From contig CAVOHC010000012.1 of assembly GCA_963695645.1 (NCBI GenBank), positions 372,001 to 436,000 of the forward strand: DNA of 64,000 nucleotides, written 5' to 3'. The position numbers and the translations under genes were made by a program. The notes beneath the pieces were generated by a model, which did not search any database, was not told the DNA's origin, and saw nothing but the letters and a program-made list of their open reading frames with translations. This document shows, piece after piece, positions 26,762 to 38,771 of this stretch (its first letter is position 1; each line of letters opens with the position of its first letter). Source of the DNA: DATBGO01 sp963695645 (GTDB lineage Bacteria; Actinomycetota; Actinomycetes; Streptosporangiales; Streptosporangiaceae).

Positions 26762-27592
26762 GTGGACATCATCTTCAAAGGCCGGCACACGGACGTGCAG
26801 GAGAGATTCCGTGAGCGCGCTACGGCAAAGCTCAGCAAGATCGAGAAACTTGATCACAAGACGATACGGATCGATGTTGAGGTCTCGGCCGAGCGCAACC
26901 CGCGCCAGGCCGACCGGCGGGAACGCGTCGAGCTGACGATCACCTCCCGCGGGCCCGCCATCCGTGCCGAGGCCGCTGGCCAGGACCGTTATGCCGCGCT
27001 TGACATGGCGCTGGCCAAGCTGGAGTCGCGGCTGCGGCGCGCCGGAGACCGCCGCAAGGCAAGGCGGGCAGCACCGCTGGCGAGCCGGCCTGGCGAGCCG
27101 ACGGCCGATGAGGGCGGCGTCGGACCGGCGGCCGCTGGCCAGCCTCCGACGCAGGCGGCGGAGCAGTTGCCGCCCGTGCCGCGGCAGGCTACCGGCGGCC
27201 GCCCGGCGCGGGCCGGGTCCGCTGCGGCAGGCTCCGGCGGCTTCCGGTCGGCCGGCCCTGATGACCGGGCGTCGCACGAGTCCGACGATGTCGTGCCGAT
27301 CGAGATGGAGGGCGACGGGCCGCTGGTGGTGCGGGAGAAGTTCCACCTCGCCCGCCCGATGGCCATCGACCAGGCGCTGTATGAGATGGAACTGGTAGGC
27401 CACGACTTCTTCCTGTTCCGTGATGCCCAGGACGGCTGCCCCAGCGTCGTGTACCGGCGCCGTGGATACCAGTACGGGGTGATCCGCCTGGTGGAAGAAC
27501 TGTCGGCCGGACGCGCCGCAGGCTCGCCGCAGGAGCGGACGGCGCGAGCAAACGGGCTGGCCGGGAGGACGACGGATGTGGCCTCCGGCTGA
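26762..27592 (+). CDS. hpf: Ribosome hibernation promoting factor, long form (HPF/RaiA)
   Basis: Binds the small ribosomal subunit and drives 100S dimer formation and translational silencing. The 276-residue protein has the N-terminal beta-alpha domain (DIIFKGRHTDVQERFRERA, about 1-100), a long low-complexity linker (about 105-205), and the C-terminal dimerisation domain (VVREKFHLARPMAIDQALYEMELVGHDFFLF, about 210-265). I start at GTG 26762, with AGAAGGGGG upstream, because the family begins at DIIFKGR; the in-frame start at 26669 adds residues with no family support. Confidence 0.93.
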   Translation: MDIIFKGRHTDVQERFRERATAKLSKIEKLDHKTIRIDVEVSAERNPRQADRRERVELTITSRGPAIRAEAAGQDRYAALDMALAKLESRLRRAGDRRKARRAAPLASRPGEPTADEGGVGPAAAGQPPTQAAEQLPPVPRQATGGRPARAGSAAAGSGGFRSAGPDDRASHESDDVVPIEMEGDGPLVVREKFHLARPMAIDQALYEMELVGHDFFLFRDAQDGCPSVVYRRRGYQYGVIRLVEELSAGRAAGSPQERTARANGLAGRTTDVASG

Positions 27593-27750
27593 CACGGCGG
27601 CGCGGCAGCCCTCGCCCGGGTGGCGCGCTTGCGTCGCGGGCCCCGGTCGGCAAGAGTTTGATCGCACGGCACCGCGGATCCAGGCACTGATGCCTGCCCG
27701 GCGGCGGTGCACCGGGAGGCATCGCCGGTTCGGCGGCTGGAGGAGGTGCT

Positions 27751-28470
27751 ATGGGCGCGAGCCAGGCGGGTAGCCCGACGCTGCCAGCTGCCGCACGCCG
27801 ACCTGAGCCGATCCGCACGATGATCGTCGACGATCATGCGCTGTTCCGGCGTGGCCTGGAAATGGTCCTGGAGGAGGAGCCCGATATCGAGCTGGTCGGC
27901 CAGGCCAGTGACGGTGCCGAGGCGGTGGAGAAGGCGGCCGAGTCGCTGCCTGACGTAGTCCTGATGGACATCCGCATGCCCAGGAGCAGCGGGATCGAGG
28001 CGTGCCGCGCAATGAAGGAGGCTGCGCCGAGCGCCAAGATCATCATTCTCACGATCAGTGATGAGGAAGAAGACCTGTTCGAGGCGATCAGGGCAGGAGC
28101 CAGCGGCTACCTGCTCAAGGACATTCCGCTGGACGAGGTCGCCGAGGCGGTCCGGTCGGTGCACGGCGGGCAGTCGCTGATCAACCCGTCGATGGCGGGC
28201 AAGCTGCTCACCGAGTTCGCGACGCTGGCGAGGCGGGACGGCGAGGCGCGGGCCCAGGAGGTGCCCGCGCCCAAGCTGACTGAGCGCGAGATGGAGGTCC
28301 TCAAGCTCGTTGCCAGGGGAATGAACAACCGGGACATCGCCAAGGAGCTCTTCATCTCCGAGAACACCGTGAAGAACCACGTCCGCAACATCCTGGAGAA
28401 GCTGCAGATCCACTCCAGGATGGAGGCGGTCATGGTCGCGGTGCGGGAGAAACTGATCGAGTTCAGCTGA
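27751..28470 (+). CDS. NarL/LuxR-family response regulator, orphan
   Basis: Cytoplasmic transcription regulator of 239 residues. The receiver domain begins TMIVDDHALFRRGLEMVL and has phospho-acceptor Asp73 in LMDIRMPRSSGIE. The C-terminal LuxR helix-turn-helix is LTEREMEVLKLVARGMNNRDI split over the recognition helix, ending VKNHVRNILEKL. No histidine kinase gene adjoins it; a similar orphan regulator lies between hpf and secA in streptomycetes. ATG 27751 has GGAGGAGG upstream. Confidence 0.93.
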   Translation: MGASQAGSPTLPAAARRPEPIRTMIVDDHALFRRGLEMVLEEEPDIELVGQASDGAEAVEKAAESLPDVVLMDIRMPRSSGIEACRAMKEAAPSAKIIILTISDEEEDLFEAIRAGASGYLLKDIPLDEVAEAVRSVHGGQSLINPSMAGKLLTEFATLARRDGEARAQEVPAPKLTEREMEVLKLVARGMNNRDIAKELFISENTVKNHVRNILEKLQIHSRMEAVMVAVREKLIEFS

Positions 28471-28543
28471 CCGCGACCGCATGACGGGGCGGTCAGGGAC
28501 GCCGTCAGCCAAACTGCCGCCCGCGGCCTGATGCGGGGCGCGC

Positions 28544-29881
28544 TCAGGTCACCGCGGCGATCTCGGTGCGCATCCGCTGCTCCAGGCGGCCTGGCAGCAC
28601 CTCGCCGACAGATACGTTGTCGCAGCCGACCCAGGCGGCCGCGTCCCGCAGCGCACGGGCCATCGCCGGTACGGCTGCCGCCGATTGCAGGGAGAGCTTG
28701 CGCGCGAGCAGGGTCCGCCCGCTGCGGGCCGGATCGACCCGGCCGACCAGGCGGCCGCCGGCCAGCAGCGGCATCGTGAAATAGCCGTGCACGCGCTTCG
28801 CGCTCGGCAGGTAAGCCTCCAGGCTGTGCTCGAAGCCGAACATCCGCAAGGTCCGCTTCCGGTCCCAGATGAGCGAGTCGAACGGCGACAACAGGGTCAC
28901 CCGGTGCCTGCCGCGGCCGACTGCATCCTGGCCCGCCCGGCCAGCCGCGGCCAGCGCGGCCGGATCTGCCCAGGCTTGGATCGGCGCACCGGCTGCTGCC
29001 CGGGCCGCCGCCGAGCCGCGTCGCCTGGGCGCGGCCGCGGCGCGTCCCGCTGCCGAAGGCGCTACGCCATCCGTGGTGGCGGCTGCGCCACCTGCGATCT
29101 GAACCGGAATCAGGCCGACGCTGGCAGCAGCCGCATCGACCGAGAACTCGTCCAGCGCCTTGGCCGCGCCGAAGTCCCGCAGCCGCTGGTAGTCGAGCAG
29201 GTCACTACGGGTGACCACGCCGAGGGCCCGGGCCGCGACAGCAGCGAGATGGCTGATGCACTGCTCATCTGAGGGCTCAGCGTCGAGCAGGTGCCGGGGC
29301 AGCACCCGTTCGGGCAGGTCGTAAACGCGGCGCCAGCCGGTACGGCGGGTGCAGATGACGGCTCCGGTATTGAGCAGCCACTCGACGGCGATCTTCGTGT
29401 CCGACCAGTCCCACCAGTCGCTGCCCCGCTTGGCGCCGCCCAGCTGAGTGGCGGTCAGCGGCCCTTCCGCGCTGAGCCGCGCCAGCACGGCCTTGCAGGC
29501 CTCTTCGGGCACCTCGTGCCAGTGCATCCCCTTGGCACGGAACGCCCGGCGGCGGAATCCGTAGAACGGCCACTCCTCGATGGGCAGCACGCAGGCGGCG
29601 TGTGACCAGTATTCGAACGCGCCCGGGTGACTCGGATGCCAGTAGGCACGCTCAACCCCGTCCCGCGGTACCGGCCCGAGCCTTGCGTAGGCGACGAGCT
29701 CGTGCGAGCGGGCGAGCACGCTGATCGTGTCGAGCTGGACCGCGCCCAGCCTGCGCAACATGGCGGGAACGCCACCGCGGCGCACCTCGGTACCTATGAA
29801 GCCCTGGGCGCGCAACGTCATCAGGCGAGTCTCATCCGCGGACAGCGTCAGCTCCGGGACCGGGGAGAAGGGGCTGGTCAC
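28544..29881 (-). CDS. Winged-helix DNA glycosylase, AlkX/YcaQ family (interstrand cross-link unhooking)
   Basis: The HTH_42 family contains glycosylases that excise N7-alkylguanine and unhook interstrand cross-links. The catalytic QxD motif is present as Q49-L-D51 in LRRLGAVQLDTISVLARSHE, with the following His60. QxD distinguishes AlkX/YcaQ from the AlkZ group, which has QxQ. Three winged helix-type regions follow (WWDWSDTKIAVEWLL, LGVVTRSDLLDY, LLSPFDSLIWDRKR). Residues about 265-320 are an Ala/Arg-rich insertion not expected in the compact family. GTG 29881 is used. The gene stands alone, divergent from the amidohydrolase. Confidence 0.85.
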   Translation of the reverse strand: MTSPFSPVPELTLSADETRLMTLRAQGFIGTEVRRGGVPAMLRRLGAVQLDTISVLARSHELVAYARLGPVPRDGVERAYWHPSHPGAFEYWSHAACVLPIEEWPFYGFRRRAFRAKGMHWHEVPEEACKAVLARLSAEGPLTATQLGGAKRGSDWWDWSDTKIAVEWLLNTGAVICTRRTGWRRVYDLPERVLPRHLLDAEPSDEQCISHLAAVAARALGVVTRSDLLDYQRLRDFGAAKALDEFSVDAAAASVGLIPVQIAGGAAATTDGVAPSAAGRAAAAPRRRGSAAARAAAGAPIQAWADPAALAAAGRAGQDAVGRGRHRVTLLSPFDSLIWDRKRTLRMFGFEHSLEAYLPSAKRVHGYFTMPLLAGGRLVGRVDPARSGRTLLARKLSLQSAAAVPAMARALRDAAAWVGCDNVSVGEVLPGRLEQRMRTEIAAVT

Positions 29882-29958
29882 GAGCAGGCAGCCTAGCCGG
29901 TGGGCCTGACCCCGGGCACATCGCGTGCGGTCGGCACATTTGGGGGCAGAATGCTGCC

Positions 29959-30777
29959 ATGGCCATTGTCGACGGCTGGATGCAGCATCCGACGCCGGGA
30001 TTTCTGCAGAATGACATGTTCGAGTCGCTTCGGTGGTGGACCGGGCGGCAGCTGCCGGTCGACGAGGTACCCATCGAGCGCACCCTCGCCGCCATGGACG
30101 AAGCCGGCGTGCAGCGCGGGATGATCTGCGCCTGGTACGACGCGAGCGGCCCGCTCATCAGCAACGACCTGGTGGCGGGCTGGGTCGCGGCGCATCCGGA
30201 CCGGCTGACCGGCATCGCGTCCGTCGACATCCGCCGCCCGCGGCCGGCCGTGCTGGAACTGCGCCGGGCGGTCCGCGAGCTCGGGTTCCGCGGGTTGCGT
30301 ATCCTGCCGTGGCTGTGGGGACTGCCGCCCAGCCACCGGCTGTACTATCCGCTGTTCGCTGAGTGCGTGGAACTCGGCATCCCGTTCCTGACCCAGGTCG
30401 GCTATACCGGCACGCAGCGCACGTCGGAGACCGGCCGGCCGATCCCCTACCTCGACGACGTCGCCCTCGACTTCCCCGAACTCGTGATCGTCGGCGGCCA
30501 CATCGGCTACCCGTGGACCACCGAGATGATCGCGCTTGCCACCAAGTACCCCAACGTCTACATCGACACCTCCGCCCACGTGGCGCACCGCTACCCGGCC
30601 GAGCTGGTCGAGTACCTGCGCGGGCACGGCCGGCGTAAGGTCCTCTTCGGGTCCAACTACCCCATGATCACCCCGGCGCAGGCCCTGCGGCGCCTCGGCG
30701 AGCTCGGCCTGGACGACGAGGCCCGGGACCTGTTCCTGGGCGGCAACGCGTCGCGGCTCTTCGCCACGGACAGCTGA
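29959..30777 (+). CDS. Amidohydrolase family 2 (ACMSD-like) protein
   Basis: A 272-residue TIM-barrel-type protein. Family landmarks include the N-terminal strand (AIVDGWMQHPTP), PFLTQVGYTG, VIVGGHIGYPW, VYIDTSAHVAHRYP and LFGSNYPM near the C-terminus. The usual N-terminal HxH metal motif and the Asp in GSDYP are not canonical here: the first reads WMQH and the last GSNYP. It may be a decarboxylase/hydrolase with unusual metal ligation or an inactive paralogue. Substrate unknown. ATG 29959 starts at the family's first strand. Confidence 0.8.
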   Translation: MAIVDGWMQHPTPGFLQNDMFESLRWWTGRQLPVDEVPIERTLAAMDEAGVQRGMICAWYDASGPLISNDLVAGWVAAHPDRLTGIASVDIRRPRPAVLELRRAVRELGFRGLRILPWLWGLPPSHRLYYPLFAECVELGIPFLTQVGYTGTQRTSETGRPIPYLDDVALDFPELVIVGGHIGYPWTTEMIALATKYPNVYIDTSAHVAHRYPAELVEYLRGHGRRKVLFGSNYPMITPAQALRRLGELGLDDEARDLFLGGNASRLFATDS

Positions 30778-30830
30778 CGACCTGGCGCAGCCGGGGCGGG
30801 GAAGTGGTGGCAGAGCGCAGCCGGCCGGGT

Positions 30831-30876
30831 CTAGTACCAGTCCTCGAAAATGTCTAGTACCAGTCCTCGAAAATGT
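30831..30876. repeat. 23-bp perfect tandem duplication at the 3' end of a small membrane-protein gene
   Basis: Bases 30831-30853 and 30854-30876 are identical. The second copy holds the last codons and stop of the minus-strand gene; the first lies just beyond the stop. Confidence 0.95.
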
Positions 30877-31204
30877 TGATGGCCAGGGACATCAGGCCGC
30901 CTACCGCGGCTAGCCCGAGGCCGACCCAGAACAGCCACCAGGTCGGACCGAAGACAAGGGCGAGGCCGCCGACGAGGAAACCGACCATGATGATGGACAC
31001 CGCCACCCAGGAAACCGGGCGTCCGTGGAACGGATGCGGCGGCGTCCAGTCAGGCGACACCTGATGCGCAAGGGCCGCCTGCTCACGCTGGTTCTGCTCA
31101 TCGACGGCGCTGGAAAAGCCGCTCTGGCTCCTCGCGGCGCCGCCGAAGGTGCCCTGATCCCGCGCGGCGCCGCCGATGGTGCCCGGCTCCACCTGGTTCG
31201 ACAT
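30854..31204 (-). CDS. Small two-helix membrane protein (HGxP-W family-like)
   Basis: A 116-residue protein, function unknown. Its N-terminal half is hydrophilic; then HPFHGRPVSWVAVSIIMVGF leads into two transmembrane helices (about 70-88 and 90-108), ending INIFEDWY. The HGRPVSW motif before the first helix recalls the HGxTPAAW membrane proteins common in actinobacteria. ATG 31204 has GAGAGGAGC upstream. It is divergent from secA. Confidence 0.75.
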   Translation of the reverse strand: MSNQVEPGTIGGAARDQGTFGGAARSQSGFSSAVDEQNQREQAALAHQVSPDWTPPHPFHGRPVSWVAVSIIMVGFLVGGLALVFGPTWWLFWVGLGLAAVGGLMSLAINIFEDWY

Positions 31205-31462
31205 GCGCGCTGCTCCTCTCGTCCCGGCTACCCGCCGTGCATATTATTGTGACCAGCGCCCCTGGCGCGCGGGCACCCGCCCCCTGCCGTGCGCGGCATA
31301 CCGTACAGGCTCGGTTTCATCCCGTGTCTCGCCTACCATGGCTGTAATACGGTGTGCCGGTGAGCCGCCTCGCTATCTGCCCGCCTGGCAAGTGTCACCC
31401 CGACCGCGCCATGGCGGCAAGCCGGTCCGTTGACAGACGATCCGCGAGGAGCGCGAAGAGCA

Positions 31463-34429
<2,967 letters not shown>

Positions 34430-34438
34430 CGCCGCACG

Positions 34439-35134
34439 TCAGGCTGCCTCGATCGCCGTGCAAAGCCACCGTGCCTGCCTTGCAGGCCGGCCCGGGGTCG
34501 CGCTGCGCGGGCCGTCTCGCTCCAGCCTGACGGCGAGCGCCCGGACCCGGGGGCCGAATCGGACGACAACGGTCATCTCGACGACGTCGGCTGCCGGGCT
34601 CGAGGCTACGACGCGCCGCACGACCGGCCGGTCTCCGGCGGCGAGCATGGGGCCGAGCCGGCTGATGCGCTTGCGCGCCTGCTCGGTGGTCCACGGCACG
34701 ATCTGCCGATGCGGGCGGGACCCGGCCAGCGTCTCCGCAAGCACCTGAGCGAACTGGCCTGGCCAGCCACGGCCGTCAGCAGCCGGATCATGGTCCGGCG
34801 GCCGTGATTGCGGCGGGCGTGATCGAGGCGGCCGTGATTGCGGCGGCCGTGATTGAGGCGCGCCGGGGCGGCCATCGGGCGGCCCGGTGGCCGGCCCGGC
34901 CTGGTCCGGGTCAGTCGGCTGGAACTCGTCATCGTATGGGGGCGCGTAATCCGGCACCGGAAGCGGGCGGACGGCGGCCGCATCGGGCAGCGGCCGCCGC
35001 TGGCCGGGCGGCCGGGATAAGTCAGGGACGAGCGGCAGTACTTTCGGCCGCAGCGATCCAGGTGCTGGCCGCTGACAATTCGTGGGCGGGGTTGGCTCCG
35101 GCATGTCATGAGTTCTACCCGGAACCGGTGACAT
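34439..35134 (-). CDS. Rv3235-family protein
   Basis: Conserved actinobacterial protein (about 231 residues) of unknown function. The first 130 residues are Pro/Arg-rich and disordered, including SRPPQ repeats. The conserved domain is C-terminal: FAQVLAETLAGSRPHRQIVPWTTEQARKR... then EMTVVVRFGPRVRALAVRLE and RWLCTAIEA. The family is typically found close to secA, as here (convergent, nine bases apart). ATG 35134 has AGGA directly adjacent; ATG 35104 (MPEPTPP) is an alternative. Confidence 0.82.
   Translation of the reverse strand: MSPVPGRTHDMPEPTPPTNCQRPAPGSLRPKVLPLVPDLSRPPGQRRPLPDAAAVRPLPVPDYAPPYDDEFQPTDPDQAGPATGPPDGRPGAPQSRPPQSRPPRSRPPQSRPPDHDPAADGRGWPGQFAQVLAETLAGSRPHRQIVPWTTEQARKRISRLGPMLAAGDRPVVRRVVASSPAADVVEMTVVVRFGPRVRALAVRLERDGPRSATPGRPARQARWLCTAIEAA
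34798..34868. repeat. 15-bp in-frame repeats in the Rv3235-family gene
   Basis: Four to five near-identical 15-base units encode Ser-Arg-Pro-Pro-Gln on the minus strand. Confidence 0.75.
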
Positions 35135-35302
35135 TTCCTGGCCGGGCGCACCGCCCGGTGCACCGCCCGGGGGTAGGCCCGGCGCGCTGAACTCACAACC
35201 GGAATGCCTGGACCGTCGGCCCTGTTGAGGTCGGGTGGGACGCCGACGCAGTCCTAGCCGAGCCCTTTGCCTGCTCCGGCAGGCCCTTCCAGGAGTAACT
35301 AA

Positions 35303-36481
35303 GTGTCGCTGCCACCACTTGTCCCGCCGGCCGCCGAGCTTACCGTCGATGAAGTGCGGCGTTATTCACGGCACCTGATCATCCCGGACATCGGGATGTC
35401 CGGACAGAAGCGCCTCAAGAACGCGAAAGTACTGGTCGTTGGCGCGGGCGGGCTCGGGTCGCCTGCCCTGCTCTACCTGGCCGCCGCTGGCGTCGGCACG
35501 CTGGGCGTCATCGATTTTGACACGGTCGACGAATCCAACCTGCAGCGCCAGGTCATCCACGGCCAATCCGATGTCGGCCGGCTGAAGGCTGAGTCCGCCC
35601 GGGACAGCATCAGGGAGATCAATCCCTACGTGAACGTCGTGCTGCACACGGAGGCGCTTGATTCCGGCAACGCGCTGCAGATCTTCGAGCCCTATGACCT
35701 GATCGTGGACGGCACCGACAATTTCGCCACCAGGTACCTGGTGAACGACGCCTGCGTATTGCTGGGCAAGCCGTACGTCTGGGGGTCGATCTACAGGTTC
35801 GACGGCCAGGCCAGCGTTTTCTGGGCCGAGTATGGCCCGTGCTACCGCTGCCTGTACCCGGAGCCGCCGCCGCCCGGGATGGTGCCGTCCTGCGCCGAGG
35901 GCGGCGTGCTCGGGGTGCTGTGCGCATCCATCGGCTCCATCCAGGTCAACGAGGCGATCAAGGTGATCACCGGCGTGGGCGAGCCGCTGGTCGGGCGGCT
36001 GATCATCTACGACGCGCTGGAAATGAGCTACCGGTCACTGCAGGTCAGGAAGGACCCGGAGTGCGCGGTGTGCGGCAAGAACCCGACGGTTACCGAACTG
36101 ATCGACTATGAGGCCTTCTGCGGGGCGGTCTCCGAGGAAGCGCAGCAGGCCGCGTCGGGTTCGACGATCACCGCGACCGAGCTCAAGGCGATGCTCGACG
36201 GCGACGACAAGATCTTCCTGGTGGACGTGCGGGAGCCGAACGAGTACGAGATCGTGTCCATCCCTGGCTCGGTGCTCATTCCCAAGGGCCAGTTTCTCTC
36301 CGGAGCCGCCCTCGAGCGCCTTCCGCAGGACAGCCGGATCGTGCTGCACTGCAAGAGCGGCGCCCGGAGCGCCGAATGCCTGGCCGTGGTCAAGAACGCC
36401 GGGTTCGCCGATGCGGTGCACGTCGGCGGTGGCGTGCTCGCCTGGGTCAATCAGGTGGATCCCAGCCTGCCCCTTTACTGA
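35303..36481 (+). CDS. moeZ: MoeZ/MoeB-type sulfur-carrier adenylyltransferase-sulfurtransferase
   Basis: Activates the C-termini of small sulfur-carrier proteins (molybdopterin, thiamine or cysteine pathways) by adenylation, then thiolates them. The 392-residue protein has a ThiF/E1-like domain (about 10-270) with VVGAGGLGSPALLYLAAAG, VDESNLQRQVIHG, zinc Cys pairs CYRC and CAVC. A C-terminal rhodanese domain (about 285-390) carries active-site Cys350 in VLHCKSGARSAE. GTG 35303 follows CAGGAG at 35290-35295. In mycobacteria moeZ occupies the same neighbourhood. Confidence 0.94.
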   Translation: MSLPPLVPPAAELTVDEVRRYSRHLIIPDIGMSGQKRLKNAKVLVVGAGGLGSPALLYLAAAGVGTLGVIDFDTVDESNLQRQVIHGQSDVGRLKAESARDSIREINPYVNVVLHTEALDSGNALQIFEPYDLIVDGTDNFATRYLVNDACVLLGKPYVWGSIYRFDGQASVFWAEYGPCYRCLYPEPPPPGMVPSCAEGGVLGVLCASIGSIQVNEAIKVITGVGEPLVGRLIIYDALEMSYRSLQVRKDPECAVCGKNPTVTELIDYEAFCGAVSEEAQQAASGSTITATELKAMLDGDDKIFLVDVREPNEYEIVSIPGSVLIPKGQFLSGAALERLPQDSRIVLHCKSGARSAECLAVVKNAGFADAVHVGGGVLAWVNQVDPSLPLY

Positions 36482-36558
36482 GCTTGCGGGGGGTAAGAGA
36501 CCAGTGAACCGCTCCGCTGATGGGCGAGTCATGCGTGAGCAGGCCGTAACATTCCGGT

Positions 36559-37410
36559 GTGGCGATGCAGCCAGAGTTCACGGGCACTGAGGGCAGCCCG
36601 GCACCGGCCGACGAGGCACCGGAGCGCGCCGGGCTTATCGGCTTGGCTGGGCCGGGTCCCGGGCCGGATTCCGCTCGCTTCCGGCTCGGCTTGATTCTTT
36701 TCGCGCTCGTCCTCGGGCTGAGCGGCCTGGCGGTCTCGGCTGCCGGCGCCGCCAGCCAGCTGCTGCCGCGGAGGTTCAGCGTTGCCCAGCAGCAGCGGAT
36801 CATGGCCTGGCAGACGGCGGGGCGCTGGCGGATCAGGTCGGCCGGGCAGATCTTCCCTGAGATCGTCACCTATCAGCTGCCTGGTTACTCGCTCGCGTCA
36901 GGTTCCGGGCTGAACCTGTCCGCCCGGCGGATCGGCATCGCGAGGCAGGCGAGCTGCCGCGCCGCGACGGACCCGGCGGCGGCGCGGGTGCTTGACCGGC
37001 GGGGCTGCGTCGCAGTGCTCAGGGCCACATACGTCGACTCCACCGGGGCCCTCGTCGTCACGGTCGGGGTTGCGGTGCTGCCGAGCCCCACGGCGGCCGG
37101 GGCCGTCGCCAGTGAGCTGCCGCACACCGGGCAGCCGGGCGAGGGAGTCCGGGCCATGGCATTCCCCGGCACTCTCGCGTCATCATTCGGCGACCGCCAG
37201 CGCCAGCTGTCCTGGGCGGTGAACGACGGCCCTTACCTGATCATGTCGGCAGCCGGTTACGCGGACGGGCGGCCGCGCGTCCCGCTGTCGTCGGACAGCT
37301 ACGCGGCGCAGGAGATGACCAGCGTGGCTGACGGCGTTGCCGAGACGGTCGCGCTGCCGCTCGGCGCGCTGCCTGCGACGCCCAGGTGCCCTGGAATACC
37401 CGGATGCTGA
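36559..37410 (+). CDS. Membrane-anchored extracytoplasmic protein, partner of subtilase
   Basis: A 283-residue protein not assigned to a known family. One transmembrane helix lies at about residues 45-68 (LGLILFALVLGLSGLAVSAAG) after a cytoplasmic N-terminus; the rest is predicted outside, with QQRIMAWQTAGRWRI and four Cys. Its end overlaps the subtilase start by seven bases, so the two products are likely made together and may interact at the membrane. GTG 36559 is the first start after an in-frame stop; the internal ATG two codons later is equally possible. Confidence 0.75.
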   Translation: MAMQPEFTGTEGSPAPADEAPERAGLIGLAGPGPGPDSARFRLGLILFALVLGLSGLAVSAAGAASQLLPRRFSVAQQQRIMAWQTAGRWRIRSAGQIFPEIVTYQLPGYSLASGSGLNLSARRIGIARQASCRAATDPAAARVLDRRGCVAVLRATYVDSTGALVVTVGVAVLPSPTAAGAVASELPHTGQPGEGVRAMAFPGTLASSFGDRQRQLSWAVNDGPYLIMSAAGYADGRPRVPLSSDSYAAQEMTSVADGVAETVALPLGALPATPRCPGIPGC

Positions 37411-38771
37411 GCCTGACAGCGGCCCGGCTGCGCACCCGGGCCGGGTGCCTGCTGTTGGTGCTCGCGGCCGCGGTCCTGGCGGCGACGATCCCGGCCGGCC
37501 CGGCCCGCGCGGACGGCGTCCGCGATGCCCAGCAGTGGGTTCTCGAAGCTTTGCAGGCACCGGCCGCCTGGCAGGTGACGGAAGGGAACGGCGTGACCGT
37601 CGCGGTCATCGACAGCGGCGTCAATCCCGACGTTTCCGACCTGGTCGGATCGGTGACGTCGGGCCCTGACCTGACCGGGGTTGGCACCTCGTCCGCCAAC
37701 CCCCACTGGGGCATGCACGGCACCTGGATGGCCTCGCTTATCGCGGGACACGGTGATAACGGCGGCGGCAGCGGCATCATCGGCGTCGCGCCGCAGGCAC
37801 ATGTGCTTTCGATCCGGGTGATCACCGACCAGCAGGATCCGGGCTATGCGCGATACCAGCGTGAGCCACCGGTACGGGTGCAGCGAGAGCTTGCGCGGGC
37901 GATCACCTACGCGGTGTCCCACGGCGCCGGCGTGATCAGCATGTCGCTTGGCTACGGGAGGCCGAGCAGCGTGGTCAGGCAGGCGCTCCAGGAAGCCTTC
38001 AACCACAACGTCGTCGTGGTGGCGTCCTCAGGCAACTCGGGAGACTCAGCGGCGGCAAGCCAGCACGCCCCGTACTCGTTCCCCGCCGACTATCCAGGCG
38101 TCCTCGGAGTGGCCGCCGTCGGCCAGGACGGTGCATCGGCCGGATTCTCGAGCGACAACCTTTCCGTGCAGGTCGCAGCACCCGGCGTGCGGGTGCCCGC
38201 GCAGGGCCGGGATGGCAGGTACTGGCTGGTGAGCGGGACCAGCCCGGCGTGCGCGCTGGCGGCAGGAGTGGTCGCCCTGATCAGGTCCAGGTACCCGGCC
38301 CTGTCGCCGCCGTTGGTCAGGCAGGCCATCATCACCTCGGCGAGCAATCGCCCGGCGGGGGGCTATGACGATCGGGTCGGGTTCGGCACGGTGGATGCCG
38401 CCGAGGCGCTGGCCGCAGCAGGACGGCTCGCGGCAAGTGCCCGCGTGAATGACCAGCGGCCGCCGAAGCGGAGTGTGCTTCCGGACAGCCACTTCGGCGG
38501 CGGCCCATCGGCGGTGCCGCCAGTCCCGGTCGGTCCGCGGGGCACGCAGCCGCTCGTGCTGTACTTCATTCTCGGTGTGGTCTGCCTGGCGGTGATCGTC
38601 GCGGCGGCGAGTCGGCTCGTCATGATGCGGCGGCAGCCGCCCGGCGAACGGTACCCACCGGACTGGCCCGCCGGGCCAGCTCGCGATGCGGCGGCCGGGC
38701 GGCCGGCCGGATCCGCCGGGAATCACGCGGGAGTGCCGCCGCAGCCGGACGTGGCCTGGCCACGCGAATGA
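37404..38771 (+). CDS. S8 (subtilisin/mycosin-like) membrane-anchored serine protease
   Basis: Exported protease of about 455 residues. A signal peptide (LLLVLAAAVLAATIPAGPARA) is followed by the peptidase domain with Asp70 (VAVIDSGVN), His105 (WGMHGTWMASL) and Ser280 (SGTSPACALAAG). A C-terminal transmembrane helix (VLYFILGVVCLAVIVAAAS) and a short cytoplasmic tail follow. This topology is that of type VII secretion mycosins, but no ESX genes occur here, so the role is open. The catalytic Ser motif is GTSPACA rather than GTSMATP. I prefer ATG 37404, which overlaps the upstream stop; GTG 37386 is possible. It overlaps the next gene by ATGA. Confidence 0.88.
   Translation: MLSLTAARLRTRAGCLLLVLAAAVLAATIPAGPARADGVRDAQQWVLEALQAPAAWQVTEGNGVTVAVIDSGVNPDVSDLVGSVTSGPDLTGVGTSSANPHWGMHGTWMASLIAGHGDNGGGSGIIGVAPQAHVLSIRVITDQQDPGYARYQREPPVRVQRELARAITYAVSHGAGVISMSLGYGRPSSVVRQALQEAFNHNVVVVASSGNSGDSAAASQHAPYSFPADYPGVLGVAAVGQDGASAGFSSDNLSVQVAAPGVRVPAQGRDGRYWLVSGTSPACALAAGVVALIRSRYPALSPPLVRQAIITSASNRPAGGYDDRVGFGTVDAAEALAAAGRLAASARVNDQRPPKRSVLPDSHFGGGPSAVPPVPVGPRGTQPLVLYFILGVVCLAVIVAAASRLVMMRRQPPGERYPPDWPAGPARDAAAGRPAGSAGNHAGVPPQPDVAWPRE

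Noticed and set aside
26461..26814. 117-codon ORF between lpqB and hpf
   Set aside because: Arg/Gly/Pro-rich noise that overlaps the hpf start in another frame; it does not resemble ComF, which usually sits here.
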